A stretch of DNA of 10,053 bases from a bacterium (GCA_027622355.1 JAQBZT010000084.1:1-10053), one strand, 5' to 3'; shown: positions 1 through 7,560, counted from the first letter of the stretch. A program made the numbers and translations. The notes: a model not told the origin generated them from the sequence alone.

Positions 1-1
1 C

Positions 2-88
2 CGGCGAAAGGAAGTGGACTTCGGCTTCAAATTCGACGATGCGACGGTGTACCAATATCAGCTGGACGAGCGCTCCCGCGTGAGTTGA
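2..88 (+). CDS. C-terminal end of an unidentified protein (partial)
   Basis: The frame starting at base 2 stays open for 28 codons and ends in TGA at 86-88. The residues are polar and charged and end in DERSRVS, which fits a soluble C-terminus. A strong intrinsic terminator lies 36 bases after the stop in the same direction, and this supports a real gene end. The fragment is too short to name; the rest lies outside the window. The other plus-strand frames were not resolved, so this is a moderate call. Confidence 0.4.
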   Translation, partial: RRKEVDFGFKFDDATVYQYQLDERSRVS

Positions 89-123
89 TGGCGCATCATT
101 GGCATATATGACGAGAATGAAGC

Positions 124-155
124 AAAGGGCCCCCGAAATGAATTGGGGGCCCTTT
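124..155 (+). terminator. Rho-independent terminator (11-bp perfect stem)
   Basis: AAAGGGCCCCC (124-134) pairs perfectly with GGGGGCCCTTT (145-155) around a 10-base loop, and the 3' side runs into TTTGTTGT. It sits 36 bases after the stop of the partial gene at the left edge. The A-tract on one side and T-tract on the other mean it could also stop transcription from the opposite strand. Confidence 0.82.
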
Positions 156-170
156 GTTGTCCCGTACATG

Positions 171-302
171 GTGAATTCGCAATTGTGCGGAAATGGAAGC
201 GGGCGCGCGTAAGCTCGCCATAGAGCGTGCGCCCGATGAAGGAAGCGTCTTTTCCGTTGCCTTTCCTGCCATATCCGCATCCGTTTCGCGGAAGATTGCC
301 AT
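171..302 (+). repeat. Dispersed intergenic repeat, copy 1
   Basis: Three blocks here recur at 6176-6303 in the same order and orientation. GTGAATTCGC (171-180) matches 6176-6185, TTTCCTGCCATATCC (262-276) matches 6263-6277, and TTGCCAT (296-302) matches 6297-6303. The distance between the second and third blocks is identical in both copies (34 bases, start to start); the first-to-second distance differs by only 4 bases (91 and 87). The middle differs in sequence but carries a hairpin in each copy. Function is unknown. It lies between the terminator and the leader of the polyketide synthase gene. Confidence 0.5.
201..234. other. Imperfect hairpin inside repeat copy 1
   Basis: GGGCGCGC (201-208) pairs with GTGCGCCC (227-234) with one G-T wobble. 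After a GTAA bulge, GCTC (213-216) pairs with GAGC (223-226) around a six-base loop. There is no T-run after it, so it is not a convincing terminator. It may be a structured part of the repeat or of a small RNA. Confidence 0.45.
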
Positions 303-341
303 TTCGTAATGTTCAGATAAGTTTCCGGTAAGTCCCGTCTG

Positions 342-371
342 TTAAGATATTTTTCAAAAATTACATATATT
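342..371 (+). promoter_or_regulatory. Candidate promoter and AT-rich leader of the type III PKS gene
   Basis: TTAAGA (342-347) and TATATT (366-371) are separated by 18 bases and resemble a weak sigma-70 type -35/-10 pair. They lie in the most AT-rich stretch of the left part of the window, about 80 bases before the synthase start. ATTTTTCAAAAAT (349-361) is a near-perfect palindrome in the spacer and could be an operator or simply AT-richness. The match to consensus is poor. Confidence 0.27.
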
Positions 372-452
372 TTCGTCTGTTGGGAATGATATGGGGATTT
401 CGGGAAATACGGTCTTTGCGCCGCCTCCGTTCGATTTCAAAAGGAATGCGAA

Positions 453-1520
453 ATGGCTTTTGTGATGTCAGCCGCCAGGGCTTTGGCGGAGTATTCATAC
501 GAACAGGATGAAGTCGAACCATGGCTTGCAAGCTGGCTCTCCGAAAAAGGACACGACCCGGAAAGAGTGGTAAAAATGTGCCGCAACTCCGAGGTCGCAA
601 GCCGCTCTTCCGTGCTTCCCATCGAGGATATCTTCCGGCCCAGATCTCTCACCGAAAGCAACCGGATTTATCAGGAAAACGTCAAGCGCCTCGGCGAGCG
701 TGTCGCCATGGAGGCGATAAAGCGGGCAAACCTGACGCCGCAAGATATTGATATGATCATTTCGGTTTCCTGCACGGGCTTCATGATTCCCTCCGTTGAT
801 GCATATCTCATCAACGGGCTCGGCATGCGCCCGGACACCAAGCGGCTTCCGATCACGGAGATGGGTTGTGCCGCGGGCGCCGTGGGGCTTTCCCGCGCCC
901 GGGAGTATCTGAAAGGCTTCCCGGAGCATCGCGTCTTGCTGCTCTCGGTCGAGCTTCCCACCCTGACCTTTCAGCATGACGACATGTCCATGGACAACAT
1001 CGTTTCCAGCATTATCTTCGGAGACGGCGCGGCCGCCACCGTTCTTGGCGGGAGTCCCTCAAACGGATCGCCGGAGCTTTATGACTCGCAGACGACCACC
1101 CTGCCGGATTCCACCCACTTGATGGGTTTCGACCTGGAGGACAAAGGATTCCGGATACGTCTTTCCAGAGATATCCCCGCCGCCGTCCGATCCAGGGTGC
1201 GGCCGATGCTGGAAGCGTTTTTGCGGAAAAACGGGCTGTTGCTCGAAAACATTGCCCATCTTGTTTTCCACCCCGGCGGGAAGCGCATCCTGGAGGTCTA
1301 TCGGGACGAGCTCGGCGTATCGGAAGACAGTCTGCGTTTTTCCAGAAAGGTGCTTCGCGAGTGCGGCAACATCTCTTCCTGCACCGTTCTGATGGTTCTC
1401 GATGAGATCATGCGATACGGAGAGGTTCAGTCAGGCGATATCGGTCTGATTCTCGCCATGGGTCCTGGATTCAGCATCGAGCAGCTGCTCGTTCGCTGGG
1501 GGAACGGACGACACGGATAA
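453..1520 (+). CDS. Type III polyketide synthase (chalcone synthase-like)
   Basis: This 355-residue protein belongs to the chalcone/stilbene synthase family. These enzymes are homodimeric ketosynthases that extend an acyl-CoA starter with malonyl-CoA and cyclise the chain to pyrones, resorcinols or phloroglucinols. The catalytic triad is intact: Cys139 in ITEMGCAAGAVGL, His273 in VFHPGGKR and Asn306 in RECGNISS. Phe173 (LTFQ) matches the chalcone synthase gatekeeper Phe215 region, FGDGAAA sits at 189-195, and the C-terminal GPG loop is at 337-339. Length is at the short end of the family (350-400). The start at 453 is preceded by AAAAGGAA with good spacing. The gene stands alone, with its own leader and a decayed flavoprotein frame behind it. 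Starter unit and product cannot be read from the sequence; the bacterial-style active-site region suggests an alkylpyrone, alkylresorcinol or phloroglucinol maker more than a plant-like chalcone synthase. Confidence 0.95.
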   Translation: MAFVMSAARALAEYSYEQDEVEPWLASWLSEKGHDPERVVKMCRNSEVASRSSVLPIEDIFRPRSLTESNRIYQENVKRLGERVAMEAIKRANLTPQDIDMIISVSCTGFMIPSVDAYLINGLGMRPDTKRLPITEMGCAAGAVGLSRAREYLKGFPEHRVLLLSVELPTLTFQHDDMSMDNIVSSIIFGDGAAATVLGGSPSNGSPELYDSQTTTLPDSTHLMGFDLEDKGFRIRLSRDIPAAVRSRVRPMLEAFLRKNGLLLENIAHLVFHPGGKRILEVYRDELGVSEDSLRFSRKVLRECGNISSCTVLMVLDEIMRYGEVQSGDIGLILAMGPGFSIEQLLVRWGNGRHG

Positions 1521-1890
1521 GAAAATTCCGGAAAACCCGAACCATCAGGCAGGGGACCACTCCTTCGATGCCGCTGTGGTTGGCGGCGGCCCCGGCGGCC
1601 GGATGGAAGTCGAGAAGATCTCCTGCACGGGTTGTGGGGGCCTGCGTCTCGTCCTGTCCCCGGGAAGCGCATGCATATCCTGGAAATTCCCTGGTAGAGG
1701 TGGAATCCCAAGTCTGCGCCTTGCTCAGCCGGCCCCGGGCGATGGAGAAAGCAGGAAGCTTGTTTTCCATTGCCATAATTCGGCCACCCGCCTGGATGAA
1801 ATTGACGCCGTGGGACAAGGCTGGCTTCCGGTCGAGCTTCCGTGCCTGGGGATGGTGGAGGAAAGTGACGGGTTTTCGGTGATCTCGCGC
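1513..1890 (+). pseudogene. Probable remnant of an FAD-dependent oxidoreductase
   Basis: A frame overlapping the end of the synthase gene encodes DAAVVGGGPGG (1567-1599), the dinucleotide-binding start of flavoproteins of the geranylgeranyl reductase/aromatic hydroxylase kind. About 18 codons precede the motif after the synthase stop, as expected for such an N-terminus. The frame has no ATG, GTG or TTG between its upstream stop at 1447 and the GTG at 1576, which falls inside the motif itself. After the motif the usual helix and acidic strand end are absent and nothing matches the family. The remaining ~290 bases, open in two frames, look scrambled. Flavoprotein hydroxylases are common partners of type III synthases (for example SrsC beside SrsA in Streptomyces), so a deleted and decayed partner is the simplest reading. 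A chance glycine-rich translation cannot be excluded. Confidence 0.35.
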
Positions 1891-1891
1891 T

Positions 1892-3511
1892 TTATTCCGA
1901 AATGGCCGTCAGGTGGAAGCCTTCATATCCTGCCGCCGCGACTTGCGCGCATTTCTCGGCGTAAACATGAAAGCCCTCAATGTAGGGCATGAATATCCGC
2001 GGTTTGCCGGGTATGTTTGCGCCGAGATACCAAGAGCTGCATTTGTAGCGAAGCGTTTCTTCGGCGGCTTCATTGTTGTGGACAACCCAGCGGTTCTCCG
2101 CTTCCAGGGCGGGCTCAATCCGGCCGATACGATTTTCACGCAAATACCCGAGACAATCGGCAATCCACTCGACGTGCTGGTCGATCGATGTGTGCATATT
2201 CGTCAGTACGGAAGGGCTGCCGGGACCGGTGATCGTGAAGAGATTGGGAAAGCCGGCCGTCATGAGCCCCAGGTAGGTGCGCGGGCCCTCCGCCCATTTC
2301 TCCCGGAGGGTTTGGCCGGAGCGTCCGCGAATGTCGATTTTCAGCAAGGCACCCGTCATGGCATCAAACCCCGTGGCCAGCACGATCATGTCAATTTCAT
2401 ATATTTTTCCGGCGGCCAAAACGCCTCCTGGAGTGATTTTTTCGATTTCTAATTTACTGATGTCGATCAGGGAAACATTCGGGCGATTGTAGGTTTCGTA
2501 ATATCCGGTGTCCACGCACAAGCGCTTGCATCCGATAACCGTATCCGGGCACAGCAATTCAGCCGTCTCGGGGTTGCGGACGATTTCCCGGATCTTGCCG
2601 CGGACGAACGCGGCGGCGGTTTCGTTCGCCTCCTCGCTGAAGTTCAAATCCGCGAAAGCCGCCATGAAGGGAAGGCCACCGTGCGCCCAGCGTTTTTCGT
2701 ACTCCTGCCGGCGCTCCCCGGGGGCTACCTCCAGGGCCGATTTACCGTTGTAATGCTGGAAAAACCCGGCAGGCAACTGTTTCGCTTTTTTCCGAAGCTC
2801 CGCGTAATTCGCCTTGATCTCCCGCTCATAATCTTTGTCCATGGGGCCGTTGTGCGCCGGAACCGCGTAATGCGGCGCCCGTTGAAAGACAAAGAGATGT
2901 TCCACTTGCTTTGCGATAACCGTGATGGTCTGAATGGCGGAAGAGCCCGTGCCGATGACACCCACCCGCTTGCCGGAAAAATCAATTTCTTTGTGGGGCC
3001 AGCGGCCTGTGTGGTAAACCGGTCCCGCAAAATCATCGAGGCCCTCGATGTTCGGCACAAAAGGAGAGGACAGGCACCCGGTCGCCATGACGCAAAATGT
3101 TGCGGATATTTTGCCGCCATTATCCGTCGCGATATTCCAGCGGTTGGACTCCTCAGCGAAGGCCGCTGATTCGATGCGCGTGTTGAAAGTAATGTCTCGG
3201 CGGAGATCAAACCGATCCGCAACGTGGTTGATATATCGCAGGATTTCCGGCTGGCCGGCGTAGCGCTCGCTCCACTCCCATTCCTGCTGGAGTTCATCGG
3301 AGAACTGATAGGAATACTGCATGCTCTCCGTGTCGCATCGCGCGCCCGGATAGCGGTTCCAGTACCATGTACCGCCGACATCGCTTGCCGCGTCGAAAAT
3401 ACGCGCGGAAAATCCCATGCCCCGGAGCCGGTAAAGCATGAAAAGTCCGGCGAAGCCGGCGCCGACGATCAAGACATCAAAATCAGCTTTTGAGCTGTTC
3501 GGCTCAGCCAC
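1892..3511 (-). CDS. Baeyer-Villiger monooxygenase, cyclohexanone monooxygenase-like (flavin-containing)
   Basis: Class B flavoprotein monooxygenase of about 539 residues. It uses FAD and NADPH with O2 to insert oxygen next to a ketone, giving an ester or lactone. Numbering from the GTG at 3511, the FAD motif GAGFAG is at 17-22. The family-typical GGTWYWNRYPGARCD stretch starts at 46, and the Baeyer-Villiger fingerprint FAGPVYHTGRWP is at 161-172. The NADPH Rossmann motif GVIGTGSSA is at 184-192, Arg330 in CKRLC is the likely catalytic arginine, and ATGFDAMTG is at 379-387. Length matches cyclohexanone monooxygenases. An upstream TTG at 3529 would add six residues but lacks a Shine-Dalgarno site. 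The GTG has AGGA eight bases ahead and was chosen. It lies downstream of the amidase on the same strand and converges on the polyketide synthase. The substrate is unknown. Confidence 0.94.
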   Translation of the reverse strand: MAEPNSSKADFDVLIVGAGFAGLFMLYRLRGMGFSARIFDAASDVGGTWYWNRYPGARCDTESMQYSYQFSDELQQEWEWSERYAGQPEILRYINHVADRFDLRRDITFNTRIESAAFAEESNRWNIATDNGGKISATFCVMATGCLSSPFVPNIEGLDDFAGPVYHTGRWPHKEIDFSGKRVGVIGTGSSAIQTITVIAKQVEHLFVFQRAPHYAVPAHNGPMDKDYEREIKANYAELRKKAKQLPAGFFQHYNGKSALEVAPGERRQEYEKRWAHGGLPFMAAFADLNFSEEANETAAAFVRGKIREIVRNPETAELLCPDTVIGCKRLCVDTGYYETYNRPNVSLIDISKLEIEKITPGGVLAAGKIYEIDMIVLATGFDAMTGALLKIDIRGRSGQTLREKWAEGPRTYLGLMTAGFPNLFTITGPGSPSVLTNMHTSIDQHVEWIADCLGYLRENRIGRIEPALEAENRWVVHNNEAAEETLRYKCSSWYLGANIPGKPRIFMPYIEGFHVYAEKCAQVAAAGYEGFHLTAISE

Positions 3512-3600
3512 GTTTCCTGTCCTATCCAAGATTCAAACGAACTGGATATTCTGTGCCCTCAGATAACGGTAAAGTGAATTCCTCTATAATTTTCCCGCAA

Positions 3601-3639
3601 GCGCCCCAGCCGCCTTTTCTTTGCCCATGATTGGGGCGC
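3601..3639 (-). terminator. Intergenic hairpin between amidase and monooxygenase (weak terminator candidate)
   Basis: GCGCCCCA (3601-3608) and TGGGGCGC (3632-3639) form an 8-bp GC-rich stem with a 23-base loop. It lies 35 bases after the amidase stop in the direction of transcription. The sequence after it (GGGAAAATTATAG on the minus strand) has no real T-run, so it may attenuate or stabilise the message more than terminate it. It leaves open whether the monooxygenase is co-transcribed with the amidase. Confidence 0.32.
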
Positions 3640-3674
3640 CGGGCCCGCACGTTCTGGCGCGTGTTTCCGCGAGA

Positions 3675-6005
3675 CTACCCCGGCAGTGGCCCGAACGCCG
3701 GCGGCGGAATGCGGCGCCTTGAGGCCGCTTCGTACGCCGAGGCGACCTTCAGAAGGATATCCTCCTTGCCCGGCTCGGCCCGGAACACGAGGGAATAGGG
3801 CAACCCCGGCCCGGGAATCGTGGTCGGCGCGTGCGAAGGGGCGGAGACGTATTTCGTGCCGTCTTCGCTGAGTTTGAACACCGGATCGTAGACCGTCGTG
3901 ACGTAGCCCGCCGGAATCAGCACCTCGGTCAGCCCCGCATTCGGGCCGTACAAACTCTCGGGCCGCAGATTGCTCGGGATGTCGTACTGGTACGGCCCGC
4001 CGATGATTCCCGGCGGCCACGGCGTGTGCAGGCGGACCAGTGCGTCCAGCTTGTTCTCGATGATCACCATCATGTCCACCCGGCGCAGCAGCTCGCGCAG
4101 CATGATGCGCTCGTTGACGCCCTGCCGCCCGCCGAGGGGATTGCGGGGATCGGCGATCTCCTCCCAGTTCTTGAAGGCGGCGCGCTGATCGTCCCCCCAG
4201 AATTTGGAGCGGGCGTTGAGCGCCGCCCAACCGTCCAGGGTCTCCTCGAAGCCCGCCGCTCGCCAGTCCCTGGCCCGGCATGTGAGGTACTGGCTGATGT
4301 GGAACCGGAAGGTGTTCGCCAGCTCCTGCTGCTGGATGGTGGCGATATCGAAGTTGGGGGGCGGCGCGATTCTTCCTTCCGCCATCCCGACCAGATAATC
4401 CATCGGCTTCATCTTGCCGCCTCCGAAAATCTTCCCGGGCTGAAACTCGGTCGGCTCGATGGCGTCCGCGAATTCCTTGAACACCGGCCGACCGTCCTGC
4501 CCCAGCCGGAACAGGATGTCGGGCATGAACACCGGCACCAGCCGGGCGAGCGCCCGCCGGAAATCGGTCTTCATCTGCTCCATATCCGGGTCCGGCTTCC
4601 ACAGGGGATCGGAGGATTCCACCAGCGCCACCCCGAGCGTGCCGCCGAGCACGGATTTAATCTCCTGCGCGGCCGCCGCGGCGATCGGCTCCTCGGTCTT
4701 CGAGTCCTTGGGATAGACCAGGGACTCCCGGATGACCCCGAGGCGTACCCCCGCGAGCGCGCCCTTCGTGCCGGGCGTTTTTGCGTGGCTCGCGTACGAC
4801 GTGCTCAACACCGACGAGCGCGGAACGGTGGTGAAGGGATCGCGCGGATCGTAATAGCCTTCGACAGGGTCTTTCAGCGCGTCGAGCACCTTGGCGCAGT
4901 CGCCGATCGTGCGGCAGAGGATGCCGCTGCGGTCGCAATAGATGTCGGCGCCGATGGCGCCGCCGTCGAAGCCGAGCATCGCCTTGTGCGGCAGGATCAG
5001 CGCCACGGCGTTGTGGTTCGCCGGACCGCGGGTCGAGGCGCGCGTCTCCTCGCCCAGGCTGGCCATCACCAGGTTGGCGCTCACCGACAGGGCCGAGCCC
5101 GAGCTGGAGCCGAGCGAGGCGGAGCGGGTCGTGTCGTAGGGGTTGGAGGGATTGCCGCCCCAGGTGGTGCGCTGGTAGCCCAGCGTCGAGGGGAGCACCT
5201 TGCCGGGCGCGTGGCGGCCGCCGGGATCACCCGCCCGGCCGTTGTATTCGGTGCAGACGGCTTTGGCGAAGATGATCGCGCCCTTGCCTCGGAGCTGTTC
5301 GACCAGCACGTGATCGCGCGCGGGAAAATCAATGTCGTAGGCCGCGTCGCCGCCCCCCGTAGATCGCATGTCCTTCGTGTCGAAGGGATCCTTGAACGAG
5401 AAGACGACGCCGTACATCGGCATTTTCTCGAGATCGGGATTGCGCCCGTATGTTGCGTCGAGCTCGGCCGCACGCTCGAGCGCGTCGGGAAACTGGCGGA
5501 ACACCTCGCACACGGGCGGGGCGCCGGGCGGCAGCGGCCCCTCCGAGGGATGGCGATCGAAGTCGCCCCGGCAGACAACCGAGCGCTCGCCGCGGATGTT
5601 GAGGGTGGCCAGCGCATTGACCTGCCCGGCATTCGGAATGCCCGCGATCATCCCGAACTGCTGCTGCACGCCGGGGTCGGAGGCCGTCGCCTCCATGCGG
5701 CCGAACTCCAGCGGCGGCCCCTTGTATTTGTCGAGATCAGGTAAGAGTGTGGAGGCTTTCATGGTTTGTGCCGGAAAGCGAAGCGGCGCCTTTGCGCGCA
5801 CGGTGCCGGTCGCCTCGGGAATCGCGGCACCGTCTTCGGTGACCAGCATGCTGGCTACCCCGTTATAGGCGCGCGCGCGGTCGATATAGTGTTGAACAAC
5901 CTCCACGCAGGTCGTCTGTCCTGATTTGATCGCGGCGTGCAGCTCGTCAATCGTCGCCTCTTCGAGACGAAACGGCTTGTTCCGCGCACCCGGTTTTTTT
6001 GCCAT
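3675..6005 (-). CDS. Large amidase-signature family protein (776 aa)
   Basis: Amidase-signature enzymes hydrolyse amide bonds with a Ser-cisSer-Lys triad. All three positions are visible: Lys205 in FSFKDPFDTKD, cis-Ser300 in LGSSSGS and nucleophile Ser324 in GEETRASTRGPA. The Ser-Ser spacing of 24 equals that in FAAH (217/241) and malonamidase E2 (131/155). The usual nucleophile context DTGGS is replaced by ETRAS, so the oxyanion loop differs. The protein is much longer than the 450-550 typical of the family. An extra ~110 residues lie between the N-terminal helix (about 15-55) and the catalytic lysine, and the C-terminal half is also enlarged, though it ends in a normal GLPYSLVFR segment. 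No signal peptide is seen. The ATG at 6005 follows AGGGGA; an in-frame ATG at 6092 would add 29 residues. Local GC is clearly higher than in the two genes to its left. The substrate is unknown. Confidence 0.92.
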   Translation of the reverse strand: MAKKPGARNKPFRLEEATIDELHAAIKSGQTTCVEVVQHYIDRARAYNGVASMLVTEDGAAIPEATGTVRAKAPLRFPAQTMKASTLLPDLDKYKGPPLEFGRMEATASDPGVQQQFGMIAGIPNAGQVNALATLNIRGERSVVCRGDFDRHPSEGPLPPGAPPVCEVFRQFPDALERAAELDATYGRNPDLEKMPMYGVVFSFKDPFDTKDMRSTGGGDAAYDIDFPARDHVLVEQLRGKGAIIFAKAVCTEYNGRAGDPGGRHAPGKVLPSTLGYQRTTWGGNPSNPYDTTRSASLGSSSGSALSVSANLVMASLGEETRASTRGPANHNAVALILPHKAMLGFDGGAIGADIYCDRSGILCRTIGDCAKVLDALKDPVEGYYDPRDPFTTVPRSSVLSTSYASHAKTPGTKGALAGVRLGVIRESLVYPKDSKTEEPIAAAAAQEIKSVLGGTLGVALVESSDPLWKPDPDMEQMKTDFRRALARLVPVFMPDILFRLGQDGRPVFKEFADAIEPTEFQPGKIFGGGKMKPMDYLVGMAEGRIAPPPNFDIATIQQQELANTFRFHISQYLTCRARDWRAAGFEETLDGWAALNARSKFWGDDQRAAFKNWEEIADPRNPLGGRQGVNERIMLRELLRRVDMMVIIENKLDALVRLHTPWPPGIIGGPYQYDIPSNLRPESLYGPNAGLTEVLIPAGYVTTVYDPVFKLSEDGTKYVSAPSHAPTTIPGPGLPYSLVFRAEPGKEDILLKVASAYEAASRRRIPPPAFGPLPG

Positions 6006-6098
6006 GTGTTCCCCTTCTTGTGCTTCTTGAATCACCTCACGCCAAGACAAGACGGCCCCTCGATTTTCACCGCCCGCCCTGCGTTTCTGCATGATGGA

Positions 6099-6127
6099 AT
6101 AGTATTTGCGATGTCCGATTTATACAA
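6099..6127 (-). promoter_or_regulatory. Candidate sigma-70 type promoter of the amidase gene
   Basis: Read on the minus strand, TTGTAT (6122-6127) and TACTAT (6099-6104) are separated by exactly 17 bases, each matching consensus at four of six positions. Transcription would start near 6092. This gives a leader of about 87 bases before the ATG at 6005, or an almost leaderless message if the ATG at 6092 is used. Confidence 0.45.
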
Positions 6128-6175
6128 TCGTGGACAGCCTTTGGCCGCCGGCTGCGTTTGCCCCGGTGTGGGCCT

Positions 6176-6303
6176 GTGAATTCGCGGTTTTTTCGGAACG
6201 GACCCCGCACGAAAACCGCTCTGGTTTTCGGGCGCTCCCCGGGCGCTCCTTCTGAAGGACTCTTTCCTGCCATATCCCGGAAATTCAAACCGGTATTTGC
6301 CAT
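6176..6303 (+). repeat. Dispersed intergenic repeat, copy 2
   Basis: Counterpart of 171-302, sharing GTGAATTCGC (6176-6185), TTTCCTGCCATATCC (6263-6277) and TTGCCAT (6297-6303) in the same order and nearly the same spacing. Similarity may continue to about 6322 (GTGATG and ACAGAT here against GTAATG and TCAGAT there). This copy also contains GGGCGCTCC twice (6230-6238, 6241-6249) and the palindrome TCCTTCTGAAGGA (6247-6259). It lies between the transporter stop and the amidase promoter. The 6006-6381 stretch holds no gene I can support. Confidence 0.5.
6210..6230. other. Perfect 8-bp hairpin inside repeat copy 2
   Basis: CGAAAACC (6210-6217) pairs with GGTTTTCG (6223-6230) around the five-base loop GCTCT. 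It occupies a place comparable to the hairpin of copy 1 although the sequences differ. It lies 150 bases past the transporter stop, too far and without a T-run on the minus strand to be its obvious terminator. Confidence 0.4.
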
Positions 6304-6381
6304 GTATGTGATGGGAACAGATTTTGGCACATCGGCAGTTCACGGTGATGTAGCCCCAGGGGGAATTCGTTTTTGTGCGGA

Positions 6382-7560
6382 TTATGCCTTGGTCTTCGCC
6401 GGATCGCTCACCGTGAAGGCAAATACCCCCGCGGCGAGGACCATGAGCAGCGAGATGATGGAGAAGGCCGAACCGTAGCCCGCGCGCACGATGAGAAAAC
6501 CGGCGAGGATGGGCCCCGCCGACTCGCCGATGTCCCAGATGGTGCCGAACACGCCCATCGCCGAGCCCATGCGCCCGGTTTTCACCAGGTCGGCCACCAG
6601 GGCTGTCGTCACCGGGGTGACCGAGGCGACGCCGAGGCCGAGCAGGGCGGAGAGGACGACGAGCAGGGCGAAGTTCTTCATTTGAAAGATGAGGGGCAGC
6701 GCGGCGGCGCAGAGCAACAAGCCGATGACGATAACGGGTTTTCGCCCGACCCGGTCGGAGGTCCATCCCGCCAGGGGCTTGGCCGCCATCGCCGTGGCAA
6801 GCTGCGCCCCGAGCACGGCCGTGATCCGGGCGTCGTTGAGCGAGGCCGCCTTCGCGTAAACCGGGATGAACCCCAAGAACGCGCCATAGCCGACATACAT
6901 GATCGACTCCAGGGTGGAGGCGATCACGATGGGCGGGCTCGATATGACTTCGAGGATCCCGTCGCGGAACCCGTTCCAGCGGGACCCGGACGGGCCGGGG
7001 CTCATTTTTGAATGCACAGGGGGGGCCGGCAAGAACACGACCATCAAGAGCGTGGCGATGCCCAGGGCTCCCACGATCAAAAACGCCGCGTCGTAGCTGG
7101 CCGTGTAGAACAGGACCATTCCCCCGACCATCGGGCCCACGGTGGCGCCCACGTCGTTCGCCGAGGCGAACCAGCCCAGCTTTGCGCCGCGCCCTTCCTG
7201 CGCCAGGTCCGCCACATAGGCCGAGGCCACCGGGGCGAAGATGGCGGTCGCGAAGCCGTGGAGGAACCGCAAAAGCAACAGTGCGCCCGCCGTTTTCACG
7301 AATGGATACAAAAAGGGCGGAAGCGCGAAGAACAGGCCGCCCAGGAGCATCATGCGCTTTTTGCCGAGAACGTCCGAAAGGGCGCCTGCAGGCAGCTTGA
7401 CGAAAATCCCCGTGATCGTCGAGGCGGCGAAGATCACGCCGAGCAGCTCGGGCGAGGCGCCCAGGTCCTGGGCGAAACGTGGGAGCACCGGGCTCCTCGC
7501 CATCTGATAGCCGAGGCGGGAGAGCATCCCCGCGATGATGACGGCCGAGAATGCGTTCAC
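6382..7560 (-). CDS. Major facilitator superfamily transporter (drug/H+ antiporter-like)
   Basis: A 392-residue inner-membrane protein with about 12 hydrophobic segments in two six-helix halves. The MFS motif A appears in the first half as GALSDVLGKKR (59-69) and again in the second half as GWTSDRVGRKP (265-275), the signature of the internal duplication. GATVGPMVGG (138-147) in the fifth helix resembles the antiporter motif C. The central loop (about 182-200) is short and charged. These features fit a proton-driven exporter of small molecules; the substrate cannot be told. The GTG at 7560 is preceded by AAGGA eight bases ahead. An ATG-like start at 7635 would add 25 hydrophilic residues and overlap the previous gene, so it was not used. 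It lies 31 bases behind the DUF2148 gene and is very likely co-transcribed with it. Confidence 0.93.
   Translation of the reverse strand: MNAFSAVIIAGMLSRLGYQMARSPVLPRFAQDLGASPELLGVIFAASTITGIFVKLPAGALSDVLGKKRMMLLGGLFFALPPFLYPFVKTAGALLLLRFLHGFATAIFAPVASAYVADLAQEGRGAKLGWFASANDVGATVGPMVGGMVLFYTASYDAAFLIVGALGIATLLMVVFLPAPPVHSKMSPGPSGSRWNGFRDGILEVISSPPIVIASTLESIMYVGYGAFLGFIPVYAKAASLNDARITAVLGAQLATAMAAKPLAGWTSDRVGRKPVIVIGLLLCAAALPLIFQMKNFALLVVLSALLGLGVASVTPVTTALVADLVKTGRMGSAMGVFGTIWDIGESAGPILAGFLIVRAGYGSAFSIISLLMVLAAGVFAFTVSDPAKTKA

Noticed and set aside
96..302. Minus-strand small ORFs in both repeat copies (here and 6067-6330) that share M-A-x(7)-D-M-A-G-K
   Set aside because: The similarity is explained by the shared DNA blocks. 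Neither ATG has a ribosome site, similarity stops after the shared block, and the first ORF runs through the terminator.
3559..4602. 347-codon minus-strand frame overlapping the 3' half of the amidase
   Set aside because: Another frame of the same strand, with low-complexity R/G/A composition; the amidase frame has the motifs.
3831..5744. 637-codon open frame on the plus strand opposite the amidase
   Set aside because: It is R/H/A/G-rich with no recognisable domain. The opposite strand carries a clear amidase, and long antisense frames are expected in DNA this GC-rich.
6032..6766. 244-codon minus-strand frame across the transporter end and the gap
   Set aside because: It overlaps the last helices of the transporter out of frame and has low-complexity Arg/Pro-rich content.
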